Shown here piece by piece: positions 1 to 12,458 of a stretch of DNA of 64,000 nt (position 1 is the first letter of the stretch; the number at the start of each line of letters is the position of its first letter). The stretch spans positions 16,510,001 to 16,574,000 of the forward strand of contig CM074184.1 in the NCBI GenBank assembly GCA_037179385.1, in the 5' to 3' direction. The stretch is from Holothuria scabra (Eukaryota; Echinodermata; Holothuroidea; Aspidochirotida; Holothuriidae). Made by a program: the position numbers and the translations under genes. Below the pieces are notes generated by a model, which ran no database searches, was not told where the DNA came from, and saw nothing but the letters and a program-made list of their open reading frames with translations.

Positions 1-39
1 TTACATCATGATCATATGAAGTTAATACATCATCGTATA

Positions 40-125
40 TTTTTGGTACATGAACGTGTAATTTTAGTACATGGACATGTAATTTTAGTACATGAACGTG
101 TATTTTTAGAACATCATCATATTTG
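40..125. repeat. 21-bp tandem repeat, about 4 units
   Basis: Units starting at 46, 67, 88 and a degenerate one at 109 share GTACATGAACGTGTAATTTT with few changes. Each contains a near-palindromic TACATG-ACATGTA core. Confidence 0.7.
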
Positions 126-3100
126 GTGAGCCTTTTTGCGTGCCATATGTTTCAGCTGAACTTTACAGAACGTGCTCATACACATTCTCCGGGTTTCTGT
201 TCAACGTGCTGGCGCGAAAAGTTCTTGGAAAGGACTGTTCGCCTGTCTTTGTTGTTATGTTATCAGCATCGGGCCAATTATTCCGTTATCGGTAAATAAT
301 TGGCAGCGGTAAAATATCGCCATTCAACCGATCGTTACCACCGATTATTTGCAACTTGAAAGTTGCTCTTAGTTGAGTTAAAATTCCTGTAAAAACTCAA
401 TCCTTTAACTTCCCGCCAAAACGGGATGCACTGATAATCACAAACGTATAAATGTTACCCCTGCCGTTTGATATTTTCCGCTATAACCCGGTAGTATTAC
501 CTTAAATTAGAATTGCATTCAAGGTGTATTCCTTGCTGTCTGGTAGAAAGCGCCGCGTAAGTTGCTGTACAAACTGTTCTGCACAAAACACATAGAACAG
601 ACCATCTAGCTGCAGTGTTTTGCCGTTTTTTCAAATCCCCAAGCTTTGTATACATATCTGTGCACGTTTTGTACACTTAGCATGTAGAATCTTGTGAAGT
701 TCGGTGGTTATTTTCTTGCATAAATTAAGCCATTCCCAGCATTCCTTCTGTAATATTGTTCACAGAAGGACTTGTGCAATGTTGTCATACTACGTCATTG
801 CAAACGAAAACAGTGATGCACGTGGTCTCGTGCAGCAAACTTCTTGGCCCACGCATACACTAGACTTACGTGCGTGTCCCTTTTTACCGCCACACAAGGT
901 ATCATGATTTGCTTGGTGACATCATATGCATAGGATCCATTGCAAAATTTAAATTGGCCCTTGCATCGTGATTGGTTCAACTGCGTTGATTGTAGCCAGC
1001 CAATCACAGCTCGCGCCTTCGCCTATGTGATTTAGTGTGTGAAAATACTCGGTCTGGAGACAAGTTTTCCCGTTGAGTTTGTGTTACGACGATCGCACTT
1101 GTCATGCTTATATAGCCGGCTAGCGAAGCCGGGCGAGCCCCGTGCTAAATTCACCTAGAAACGGCATCTTAAATCTCTGCATACGTGGATTTTTCGGGGA
1201 TCGGGCTTACGTGCATTTCAGTTGCACATTCTTTTTAAACTAGACGTGAATTTTGGACAAAAACTGCGAACAATATACGGGGATATTTATATCCGGAAGG
1301 AACCATAAGATACGTTAATCGGGTACATTTGTTTTGCTGCCCGGAATTGCTAGATTATCATGATTGCTCTACACGGGGTTCATTAAAGCGGGAGAGTAGC
1401 TATTAACGCAACAGCAAATTTTCCGACATGATTGGGGGATAAAAACTAAACAAAGCACGATGTTGGCCTTAGAGCTAAATTATCAAAGGGCATGTGACAT
1501 CGGCCCAAACAATTCAACTGTATTAACGGTTGATTTGTATCTCTACTTTTGAAGTGAAAATATTACGCCTATACAAAAAAGATATTCCGTTCGTAACGAT
1601 TCCCAATATTTTCCACCCTGAACTGGTTACGGTAAGACGATATACAAGATGCAAGGGGCTTTAGAGACAAACATGTTACGGTGATTTCCCTCTTTCTAAT
1701 AATCGGCATCGGGCGTATAGTTTAATTATAATCGGTCAGACACTATTAAAGCTGAAACAAACAAGCTTTTAAAAGGGCATTTTGTTCAATAGACACTTCA
1801 TGCTTTCGATTGTCAGATTTTGATTCAAAAGGAATGAGTTTCTACCGTTCAAGTTTAGTATTAATGCACCATATTTTGACGGTTCAACTGCATGTCCTAA
1901 TGTACGAATAAGGTTTCTAAAGATCACATTATTATTGTGTCTACCCAACGCTGGGAAGATATTAGGAGAAAAAATGTCTTTTGTCCGTCCTTGAGTAAGT
2001 GATGAATAAAATGTGGGTGGGTGGGGGGGGGGGGCAGCAATGATCAGGTAGGCCAGACTTCTATCGTCTCGGAGATTCCCCAACTGCTACTTCGGGTATT
2101 ATTATCACTCAGTCCAGATTCTTGAAAATGGTGTATTGAACAGAAAGTTGCAGGGGCTCTGCATTGACTAGGCCCATTTAAGTGTATTGTATGCGGGTGT
2201 TCTCACTGTGTATACAGTAGGTTTTTGTCTTCGTGTTTCTGTCTGTTATGGTTTTCCCCTTTCATGTGTATTTTCAATAAAGAGCACGCTAGATATAATG
2301 CAATGCAAATAGCAGCCAGTGCAATAAAAATAAAAGAATTGTCTTGAAACCACAAAATGCACATTGCACAACTTCCTTGTTTTCACATGTCTTTTGTGGA
2401 GGACGACTAAATTTTTGGGAGGACAACCAAATTCTTGCAGCTGGTTGTCCTTTGGACAACCAATTTCAATTGCTTAAAAATCATCCCTGTCTATATCATG
2501 TATGACACCTTTCCTCTGTATTATCCAACTTATTCCTCAGTTGTAATATATAAAATAGCATATTGAAAAGAAAGAATTGTAATTTTGTTACTGAAGAATG
2601 CATTAAAACATAAAAGTCTGAAAAGTGATCTCCTTTTTTCCCTTTGCAATATGCCATGCATTATTGAGTCTCTCGATGGTGCAGTACTTTGGTTCTACTT
2701 AAGTTCACTTGAAAGCCTGGAAAGTAGAACTTTGAATTTATAATGAGGTGGTTGTATAGTGTATACCACAGTGCTACTATGAGTCTGTTGTAGTTTTCAA
2801 GCAAAATTTGTGACCATTTAAAAGTAAACAGAAGAATATTTGGTCCTTTCTTTCAGCTGCTTGTCTTATTCTCAGAAAACTGCTGGTGCATTCCTGAATT
2901 TGTCCCACAGACCAGTTTGAGGTCAAGGGACCCCAGTCTGGGGAAATATATAGCCAATCTGGTATCATAGCATCAATGTGTGCATGAACTTGTAGGAGAG
3001 AGTGCGGTGGCTTAATGAACTAAAGAAACTAATTAGTGTTTTGGCGTATTTCAAAAAATTACAAGAATGAAAAATTCTGTCTGCAGGCCTGCTGTAATAC

Positions 3101-4207
3101 AACTTCTTGAGAAATATAGGAGTGTACTGGTATGTGTGCTGTTGTATAGAACTCAGATAATTTAATCTGAATTTCCATTGTTTATTTAGGTGTGTAAACA
3201 ATGGTACTCCTCAAATAATTTGAGGCTAGTGAAGGTATGCAAGTTGCACTTGTTTACTTTGTATATACTTTTCATCTGGACTAGTTAAAATCTGTTTTGG
3301 TTTGTTTTAAAACAAATACTAAATTAGTAAATAGTGGATATTAGCACTGACCTAACTCACAAATGAGAAGAGATGGCTGTATCAGGTAAATGATATGTTA
3401 TTTTTACATACTGTAAGCTTTACATGCAGTTACAAATTTTAGATTAAATATTTAAAAATTGGGTAGCTATGACTTTTGTAGGATGTGATATGCTTTGTTC
3501 TGTTATACATGCAACTTACTATAGTATAAGTCAGGGACATAATTTCTAGGTACTGATTTAAGGCTTTTAGAATATTCTTTGCCATTTATGTTACATGCTC
3601 CAGAAAGACAGTCTCTGATCAAAACATGCCAGTAAAATTAATTCTCTGTGTCATTTTGTGAAAGGAATAGTAGCATCCAAGATGTATCGCTGGCTTATCA
3701 GTAGTGACAATTGCCAGAAATACAGATAGAAATACAGAAATGAAACAGGATATGTGTGTTTGTCAGGCAAGATAAATGTCATCTTGAAACTATTACTACT
3801 GCTGAGGTTTATGATTTGGGGAAGTTTGTTTTGCAGAATCAAATGTATCTAAAAATCCTGGATTCTAGTTTTAACAGGACTGCTTTATGAATATAAAAAT
3901 GTAACTTTTACAGATCCATGAATCCAAAAGATTGTGGTTTAATATTAAGAAAAAAACCTGACAAGTTATTTTTGTCTGATTTTTTTGCTCAATCCAGCCC
4001 AGAGAGCTGTTTGTGCTATTGTGATCTGCTACCATCACTCTGTCTATCCTCCTATCTATCATGTCTGTTCACAATTGCCTTTACTGCTCTTAGGGGCACA
4101 TTCGTCGATGAATTGTAACAAAACTTGGACACAGTGGTCGTTGAACATACGGTTTCATGTTGTGTTCAAAAAGTTGAGGTCAAAGGTCATCAAGGGGTCA
4201 TTATTAG

Positions 4208-4236
4208 CTCACACATGTACACAGTACATGTGTGAG
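4208..4236. repeat. Perfect 13-bp inverted repeat (hairpin), 3-base loop
   Basis: CTCACACATGTAC, loop ACA, then the exact complement GTACATGTGTGAG. It lies in a stretch with dispersed-repeat character (GAGGTCAAAGGTCATC just upstream). Confidence 0.8.
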
Positions 4237-5619
4237 GTTATAAAATGGGCCAGATGGCGTCAGCTTTTTAACAAAAGCCTACTCCCTTTCCATTTGTGGA
4301 GATTTGGTTCTGAAATTTTGGTATATGATTGTTTGTCAGTACAGTATTATAACCCACCTACTTTCATTCCAATGTAGGAGTGTTAAGCATAATTTTTTAG
4401 CTATTTATATAGAGCAGAGTTCAGTGTGCCTGCTGAACAGTTAGCTGTTTATTCATTGTGCTGACTGCAGCGTACTTGGTTGTGCGTTCAATTGCTGTCT
4501 TGCAAATGCCTTACAAGCAGACTGTTGTTTGATGTCTGTCTGACTCACCTGTGGACAGGATCAGTGGTTTCTGCAATCACAGTGTCTTGGGATAATAGCA
4601 CTGTATTGTGAAGAGAGCTTCATGGACTGAGCAGCTAGGGATACTTGATGCACAAAATTGGGAGAAATTCTGTGGTCAGGTGTAGCCTACAAGAAAGGAA
4701 ATAGGCTTAATGTGGTGGGGACATCTGTTGTGTTTCTAGATCAATTAAGTTGTTCAAGGCAAGTAATTGTGATAACTCTTTGAGTTCAATTGCAGTAGGA
4801 GAGCCATTTGAGGAGCAATGCATGTTTTTATTTTACCAGTGCAAATTCACGGAGTGTTTCTTATGGAGTTATAGGAGAAACTAAATGTACTTTGCAGTAC
4901 TTTAAAATATGCTTGATACATTCTACATATTTAGAATTTTTTCCAAAATGCTCCTAATTAAGTTTGTATAGCCCAACAGGTTTTCTTAATTTTAAAAACT
5001 TTCTCAGTAGTATTTGTAGATCTGTCAATTAGGTTGTTTTCTTTCTGATGTAAAAGTTTGCACTTTTTTAGAGAGGGAGGGAAACTTTTAGCATACCTTG
5101 TGATTTTGCAGTAGGGTTTTGAGTTCTTTGGTTTTTTTGTACCTGTTATTGACCATTGTTAAGGTAAGGGGGTTTTGTGGAAGCAGATGAAGAAGTAATA
5201 AAAGTTGGTTCTTTGAGTTGCTATTTTTTACAGACAAGAGGAAATGTGTGAGCTACAACAGCATTGCTGTTCTAGTTGGCTGTTTTGTGAATATTTGTGA
5301 AAGTGTATCTCCTCCCACAAATAGTGTTCAATGTCCTGGAAAGTTGGCCATAACATTCCAAGGTCATATTTGGTCAAGAGGTGTGACTATTTTTGACACA
5401 TTGCAATTGTTGCACCAATGAGACCAATAGTCACCAAACATGGCATGTTTAATCAACTTTTGAAGGGCTTCTAGTTGATGGAAAAATATAGGTCAAAGAC
5501 CATCCAAAGTAGATGAAAATATTTTGGAATATCCTCCTAGATGCATTGCAAAATTGGCCTCATAATTGCTGGATGGGATGGGAAGGATGACTACATGTGC
5601 GAATTTCAAATCTCTTTAA

Positions 5620-5912
5620 AGGACCAGTTCTCTCACCCCAAACAGTACCAATTCTCCTAACCTTCTTACTTAAGCCCCTCCCACAATTGTCTGAAATTCA
5701 TCCTCATCCAGATACAATCTGTTTATTGCTTCTACGTGAGTAGAGAAAAGCTCAATTTATGTATCAAAACACTCTCAGTACCATTCATGCTGTGTATATA
5801 AGCTTTGGTACTCTGCATTGTTTGAATTAGCTGTCAATAAAAGAGCTGAGCCAATTGAGAATTTGGGTACCAGGGTGCCAAAATTGCAGTTTGGGGTGAG
5901 AGATTTGGTCCT
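5620..5912. mobile_element. MITE family A, copy 1 (TTAA-flanked, 293 bp)
   Basis: Terminal inverted repeats AGGACCAGTTCTCTCACCCC and GGGGTGAGAGATTTGGTCCT are flanked directly by TTAA on both sides (5616-5619 and 5913-5916). TTAA target duplications are typical of piggyBac and Kolobok DNA transposons. There is no coding capacity. Two more copies are in the window (27806-31247, split; 28990-29287). Confidence 0.85.
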
Positions 5913-6046
5913 TTAATTGTCCAATGTAGGATGAATACTCTTTGTGACATGGTTTTGACCAATTTTGTGCCACCCCTCTATTTTTGCTTGTCTCACAAAT
6001 TCAGCTTACTATTTGTGTCTCATTGAACTGGACTCCTTTTGAATTC

Positions 6047-6110
6047 TGTCTGTGTACAAGCACCAAGTCATATAACTTGGTGTCTGTGTACAAGCACCAA
6101 GTCATATAAC
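6047..6110 (+). repeat. 30-bp direct duplication, 34-bp period
   Basis: TGTCTGTGTACAAGCACCAA followed by GTCATATAAC occurs twice without change (6047-6076 and 6081-6110), separated by TTGG. ACCAAGT/ACTTGGT also forms a small inverted repeat across the junction. Confidence 0.9.
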
Positions 6111-8437
6111 ATTGCTTCTAAACTAGCCTTGGTTTTGAAAGGGATGAAGATGGTTAAATTTCTTTTATGGTGTTCAGGGAGGAAGCTTTTTACTTACTAT
6201 TGCATTATCACAGCCCATTAAACTTGCCTTCTGCCTTGCTGATTACTAACAAAACTTACTGGTTTCCATAAAAGTCGTAAGCAAGGTAGTAGAGGGTTAG
6301 CATTTAACCTGTGAGAAATTAAAACATTCTCAATTGTGGGTTTATCTGTTTAAGAAATAACAGCCATATATGACAAGTACAGTCCCTGTAAGGATTAGAA
6401 TGTCCATGGCATGGGGAGGGATTTTCTTGGCATTGGAAGTTATCCTTCTGCAGTAATTCAACAGATTTGAGCTTTAGCACCATTGGTATTCTAATTGAGA
6501 GTAAAATTCAGATACTTTAGGGGTATAAGGAAGAAAATCTTGGTCACAGCACTTTACATTTGCTTGATTAAAGAAAATTTGACTGTTTAAAAGACTGTTG
6601 TCCTACATTTACAAATGTAGGGTTCCTGCAGTCTTTAAAACCCATAGGAATCATGAAAATTGGATACATTATTTTGAGGACTGGAAAATTCTTGCAGTTT
6701 AGAGAAATTTTGTGGAAACTGGAAAAGAATAGTGGAAATTTTTACAAAGTAAACGTTGTTTCATTCTCATATTGTTCCACCCTCTCATTGTGCCATATCA
6801 ACATGTTAATTCTCACTCATGATATCAAAATTATTCTTTTCACCTCCAGTTGTATGCAATTTTATGGAAATTCTTTGCTTGGTTATTATTAATTCATGAA
6901 CCATACGGATAACTTTTTTCAAAATACATTCAAGTGTCTTTAAATAGCATAATTGTTCCTTATCAAGGTGATTTCTGCACAGAAGCATATAAGATTTTGT
7001 AATCTGAAACACTTTATCCTTGGTTGTGCAACTTTAAGATGCTTACCTCCAAGGGAGGTTTAGTTGTAATCACTCTCATTGTATTTCAGTTCTAAAGGTT
7101 GATATTTGAAAGGGAGAGGAAGATTTTTATGAAATTGTTGCATTTTTAAATGTGTATTTTTCCTGTGGGCATTTGCTTGGATTTCTTCAAACTGTACACA
7201 GGAACTGTATTCTTTATTGCAATCAGAAAAAGAAATGGTTGCTTTAATTTTGGATGTTAATGTAGGTAGACAAAATTTTATGTATTTGAGCTTTTGCTAC
7301 TGTGAGCCAAGCTGCTAGGCATGTTTATCATGTAAAATAATTTAAAGAACAATTAGTTTGAGGAGTAATGCAAAAAGCAGTGATTCTCAGATAGCAGCCG
7401 TAGATAGCCCTGGTCAGTTTAACGTTAGCGACATGGTATAAACCAGTCATAAGTCCAAACGAAGGTAACACAATCCCTTCAATATTTACAGAAATATATT
7501 TAGGTGTTAGCACATGGAAGACGGGATGGTGAGAGGATGCCTCAACACTCATGGTACAATAGCTACATGTGGAGTGAGCATGAATATTTACCTAAAAGAT
7601 CAGATGTTCTTGTGCATAGATAATCTAGTCCGGAGCCCCTAGGTAATAATGGTAATACACAATATCATTACAGTCAGAAGATGGGGAAAAGAGAAAATTG
7701 TTTTACGTTCAAAGTGCAATCACTTGAGCAGCCATGCATGGGGATGGGGAGGGGTGTGGATTTGGATGGTTTCAAACATCCCAAAGCCAAAATTTGAAAT
7801 GTTCTGGGTCTCCTGGGGGTTTCCCTTATGGAGTGGCAATGATTTACAGTAGACCCCATTCAAACAGGGAGTTTTTATGGTATGGTGGTGGAGTGGTATT
7901 ACTGGGTTTTTGTAAATTAAAAGTCTAGGCCACCTACTGTACTGCTGTAACAACCTATTCACATTGCAAAGTTGAAGATATTTCATGTGGCAGGTTAAAC
8001 CCACCAAATTGGAACACTCTATTTTATTTTCGTGGATGAACTCAACAAATTTGGTACCACAGCTGGTACTTCATGCCACCAAATATTCTATTTTAAGGAT
8101 CCAGATTAGCAGACATCTTTTATAATACAGGTTAATACTGCACCTGATTTTGTTAAATAATACGTACAATGCCTTCAGGACTGCTTCATATTTTTAAAGC
8201 CAGGTTGTAAGTCCAAATCAGTGTTTTGATACTTGACAATAGTTTCTTTGATGGTTTCATTGGGAGTGCTATAGCTGAAAGAGAATACTCTTCATGTTTT
8301 AATTAGGTTACTAAGTTGAAGGACAGGAGAGAGCTTTTACCTGTTAGTGTATCATATGTTAAGGTGAAAGCTGATCATCTAAAGGGGATGGTTCAGAAAC
8401 CTTCTGTGTAAGGCAGTCATTGAGGGGATCTACCCAA

Positions 8438-8620
8438 TGTTCCTGGGGTTCAGTGTTCACAAAGTTTGATGTTCCCCGTTTTCGTATATCTCGATGACTT
8501 GTCAATGATTTCATGGTTCGTTTGTCCTGAGGGTTGATATTCCTGAAGTGCATATGTTCCTAAGATTGGGGAACATGGAACTTTGGGAACAGCAAACCTT
8601 GGGAACATTGATGTAGTACC
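8438..8620 (+). repeat. Dispersed repeat, copy 1 (GGGAACATTGA type)
   Basis: It shares, in the same order, TTCCT-GGGTTCA-TGT, a TTGATGTTCC block, GGGAACATG-AAC-TTGGGAA and ACCTTGGGAACATTGA with 20740-20930. Element type is unknown. Confidence 0.55.
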
Positions 8621-8998
8621 ATCAATGAGTGACACCAGTTTGAAAATAGCTACCAGTATTTTCATGGCTGAGGGACAGTGGTCCTATATGTAACCATATT
8701 GACCAAGAGATGGCAAAAACAATGGAGTATGGTCATAACTATGATCAATGCTGACATTAATAACAAGTAATAATAGAGGTAAATAATAATATTTTTGTAA
8801 ATTCACAGGTGGAACAATTGTTTGCAGTTTTTTGTAGACTTTGAAATACATTTTTATAATCGCAAAACTTTTATTCTTATTGAAAAAGTGTGATTTATCT
8901 CATAAGAGTTGATAGATAAGTGATTTTCACCCCATAGCCAAACACCCTTTGCCTTGTATGCATGTATGCACTACAAACTTGCGTGATTCCATTCACTT

Positions 8999-9252
8999 TC
9001 GTGTTTGGTCTAATGGTAAGAGGATCCACCTCTCACGCAGAAGGCCCGGGCTCTATTCCCGGGTGGAGTCAAATCAAAGATTAAAAATGGAACCTGCTGC
9101 CGTTGTGCATGATGCTCCACATAAGCAACTGTGTAGGGAAAACAAATCAGTGTATGAGCCACAACTGGAAAAAAAGGCTGTGGCCAGCTCGACTTGAACC
9201 AAAAGGTTGGAATTTGGGCCGTAAAACTCTATCTAACTAATTAACCAACTCC
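8999..9252 (+). mobile_element. tRNA-Glu-like SINE, copy 1 (fullest)
   Basis: The head resembles tRNA-Glu(CTC): a box A-like TGGTCTAATGGTAAGAGG, an anticodon-loop CCTCTCACG and a box B-like GGGCTCTATTCCC. The body includes ATGCTCCACATAAGCAACTG, CACAACTGGAAAAA, GGCTGTGGCCAGCTCGACTT and a tail with repeated CTAACTAA. The body recurs at 30277-30452 (+) and, on the minus strand, at 60962-61192, 62325-62560 and 63180-63345. The tRNA is not functional; there is no acceptor-stem pairing. ORFs here are incidental. Confidence 0.85.
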
Positions 9253-11303
9253 ATACACTTGTGGAAGTTGAGTATTAGAAATTTGTGGCATCTCTATGCA
9301 CATAACTGAGTAACATTTTAGTCGGTAAACTTTAATATGGAACTGTCATGCAGTCATGTGCCTGTACTGTGAAGGTCACATGTTGCCATGCTAGGTGCTG
9401 CTGGTAGGTACCAACTGGCACTGTCAATCACAGACTGGCAAAGAACAAAACTTGCTTGTCATAAAAAAGTAAGAACGAAAATCAGTCTATTTCGCTCCTT
9501 CCTACCTCCTATTCACCTATGTATATAGGTATTGCCTGCACTAACCGTCTGGCGAAAACCTAACAACACCGTGGTCACCCCTACCTAATGAGGGCGCGCT
9601 ATACCCTAGCTACTTCCTTCTTCGTTTTTGCCTAATTGTGTTTACACGTGTGGAAAAATCTTCTGGTAAAATTCCGCTATTTTTTACCTACAATCTTCGT
9701 GATTCTGACCAATCCTTTTTGTCTACGCCGTGGACTGCTCCTTGACGCCTTCTACCGAAACCATGAGTATCCTCTTTCTTTCAGGCCTTTTTTTTTTAAG
9801 AACGAAAATCACAATCTTAACAAATGAAACTGTGAAAAGTTAAAACATATACCCCAGGGATGGAATTAAGGTTTAAGGAGGGCACAACCTTGAACCATTT
9901 GGCTTTAGTCATCCATAAATTTTGGAGGACACCAAGGCCAAAAGGTTTTTGTATGGCATGTCACTTTGGCCATTTATTTGGGGGTGGCTCTGTGTTGTGC
10001 ACAAATGGATGTAAATTTAGCCAGAATATGTAGAGGAATTAAAGTGCAAAAGTATGAATCAAACATTAAAAGCAAGTTTTGTCATGACTGATTTACAAAA
10101 ACATTTTATTTTAATTCCTCGTTACAAAAACAATTGTCTCTATTTGTCTCTGTTGTGTCTCCAGTTCGATCTATGCAAACTGCCTCTTGGTGCTTGTTTT
10201 TGTATTTTTGCAGTTCAATCTTTGGGATTTTGTTGAGAAATTTCTGTCTCAGGTTCTGCTGGAAATTTGTCATTTATATCAGAGGGAACAATGGACATAT
10301 GCCTGAGGGCACTGTAGCCATTGAGGTTGTGATGAATTGCTGTTTTTGTACAGCATCACAGCCATTTCCAGGTCCTGCAGGCCATGGCAGTCGTAGCAGT
10401 GGCATAACTCCAACCCTGATACCTTTTGAGCATGAATTACAGTATGCCTTGAAATCATCATGTGAATCTGATACTCATTCCTGTTTTTTGCACCAAAATA
10501 AATTTTTATTAAGGTCAATCTGTTAATCAAATTTGAAACCAGACTGTATCAAGTGTGCATGTAGTGTGTTTCATTTCCTCCTTGTGGCAAAAAGATGGAC
10601 TCCTGGCAGAAAGAGGGGAGGTTTCAAAAAGTAAGAAGGAAAGTAATTACATCATGAAGAGAGAAAAAGTAATTCAACACACACACAGGAGTCCAATACA
10701 GCAAGGAAGACCTTATGCTTGAGATTTGTCCCACTGAAGACTACTTCTGTCTGTGTACATGTAAAGTGCCTTTAGAATCACAAGTACTGTAGTTCCAGAT
10801 TTATGGCCTGACAACCATTTATTTGGAGGTAATATGAGCATTCTTGTCTAAGAAGCAAAAAACAAAGAAAAAGTCAATGACGTCATAGTATTGTACTTGA
10901 CTACATATTACTATGTTATATATATTGCATGAGGTGAAGGCTTCTTATTTTATGTGTGTTTAGTCCCGTTCTCGTCATGGTAAACAAATTAAATTAATTA
11001 GTATCAAAATTTGCCAGAAAAATATGAAATTCAGCAGAATTTTTTAAACACCAAGTTGTAATTTTTCTGTACTAGGTTCATTGCCATTCTACAGTTATTC
11101 ATATTAAAATGCGACTTCACCTTTTTGGATCAAGCACTTAACTGCATAACCTCATATAGCTAGCTCATTTCCAACAGTAAAGAAGTATTTTTTGCAAGAG
11201 AATGGAAGATGTTTGTGATCTACACCCTTCACTTCTACTGTATTATTTACATTTGAAAAAAAATTTGCATATATCAAAAAATTAAATCTCTCACCTAGGC
11301 CCC

Positions 11304-11392
11304 CTTTTTACAGTACCATACTTTTGCAGCTCTCTGCCTTAACTGCTCTTTTTACAATACCATAATTTAGCAGTTCTCTGCCTAGACCGCTG
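11304..11392 (+). repeat. Imperfect ~44-bp tandem duplication
   Basis: Two adjacent units share CTTTTTACA-TACCATA, GCAG-TCTCTGCCT and -A-CGCTG/ACTGCTC, diverged at several positions. Confidence 0.65.
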
Positions 11393-12306
11393 AGTTTTCC
11401 CTTTTTCGATCTTGTTACAACTTATTTTATCATTTCGTAAACATCTCTTGTCAGCACCACAGCATTATTTATAGCATAAATTGAGCAATGACATTTGTGC
11501 CAGCAGCAATGAAGGAATGTTTGTGCTCAACACTTGGCTTCATGCCTGTAATCACATTCGGAAAATGAGCTCACCCTCAGTGGAGAGTATAGCCTTGCAG
11601 TAGTTTACTTTTGATTTCGTTAACTTTCCAACACACAGATACTTGCAAAATTATCTACCCTGGAACACATACCATGTGAAAGATCTGTGCGTTAATCACT
11701 TCTGATGAGTAAAGCGAAGCAGACAGTATGCACAGACCTTCACATTTTATGAGAAGAATTGAGTGTGTCGGCAGGCTCATTTTTAGAATGGAAAGGTATT
11801 GTCTAGTCTGAAAGATGATGTTTTATATTGAAGTCACAGTCAAAATATTTCAGACATTTAGAGTCTTAATTGAGAATCAAGAAGAAGAAACAAGTGATTT
11901 ATCTAAACTTCAAAGTGCAATGCTTCTACATGAAAAAGAAGCTTTGCATTAAAAAATGGAAAATTCATTTAAACTAAGACTGTTTCTTTTAAAGTTGAAT
12001 TACTCCCCTCAAGTTCAGTAATAAAACAAAATTAGCTTGGAAAAATGAACAACTGGCAGGAACTTCACTAAGTTTTAACAGAAATTTGTTCAAAGGTTTT
12101 GAAAATCATCTTAGGCCATAGAATGGCCTTTTACAGGATCGATGCAATCATTGTTTTTTTGTCTTCACTGTTACCATTTCAGCTTCAGTTTGTGGTGAAC
12201 ATACCAGTATGATATCATAAAGCCATTTATTTGCACTAATATGAAGTATTATGTAGAAGAAACTGGGGCTGTCTAATATATATATCTTGTTTTCTTTTCC
12301 CAACAG

Positions 12307-12458
12307 CCTCAAGAACTAACAGATGCAATAGAAGTTAGCAATTTGATCTTCTCAAGTATATTTGCCCTGGAGATGGTTATGAAATTGGCTGCCTATGGTA
12401 TTTTTGGTTATATCAAGAACGGGTTCAATGTTTTTGATGGTATTATTGTCATAGTAAG
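12307..12458 (+). CDS. CACNA1G-like: Cav3 exon: domain II S2-S3
   Basis: First exon that can be placed. It follows a CAACAG acceptor and ends at donor GTAAGG. It begins [12 protein letters not shown] and continues through [12 protein letters not shown] and [12 protein letters not shown], matching the family pattern PEELTNALE...GYIKNPYNIFDG of IIS2-S3. It contains the acidic gating-charge-transfer residue of S2 (ALEMVMK). The exon starts in phase 0 and ends with two bases (AG) of a Ser codon completed by the next exon. The preceding exon should end with IIS1; I could not find it in the 12.3 kb upstream. Confidence 0.95.

Larger units (their letters stand above)
1..12306. other. Upstream intron/flank with no supportable exon
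   Basis: Only short ORFs without recognisable protein content were seen on either strand. The missing IIS1 exon was looked for by its expected end (IEYHE-like) and not found. The stretch holds repeats listed separately (40-125, 4208-4236, 5620-5912, 6047-6110, 8438-8620, 8999-9252, 11304-11392). About 1-1500 has visibly more CpG than the remainder, which is CpG-poor. Low-complexity G tracts occur near 2018-2035. Confidence 0.6.

Noticed and set aside
3985..4377. 130-codon + strand ORF
   Set aside because: Covers repeat-like sequence including the 4208-4236 hairpin; no recognisable domain.
9005..9070. Functional tRNA-Glu gene
   Set aside because: Box A and B and a CTC-like loop are visible, but acceptor stems do not pair and a SINE body follows directly; same body elsewhere without a tRNA.
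10134..10526. 130-codon + strand ORF
   Set aside because: No protein family recognised, amino-acid composition like translated AT-rich intron, and no splice or promoter signals noted.
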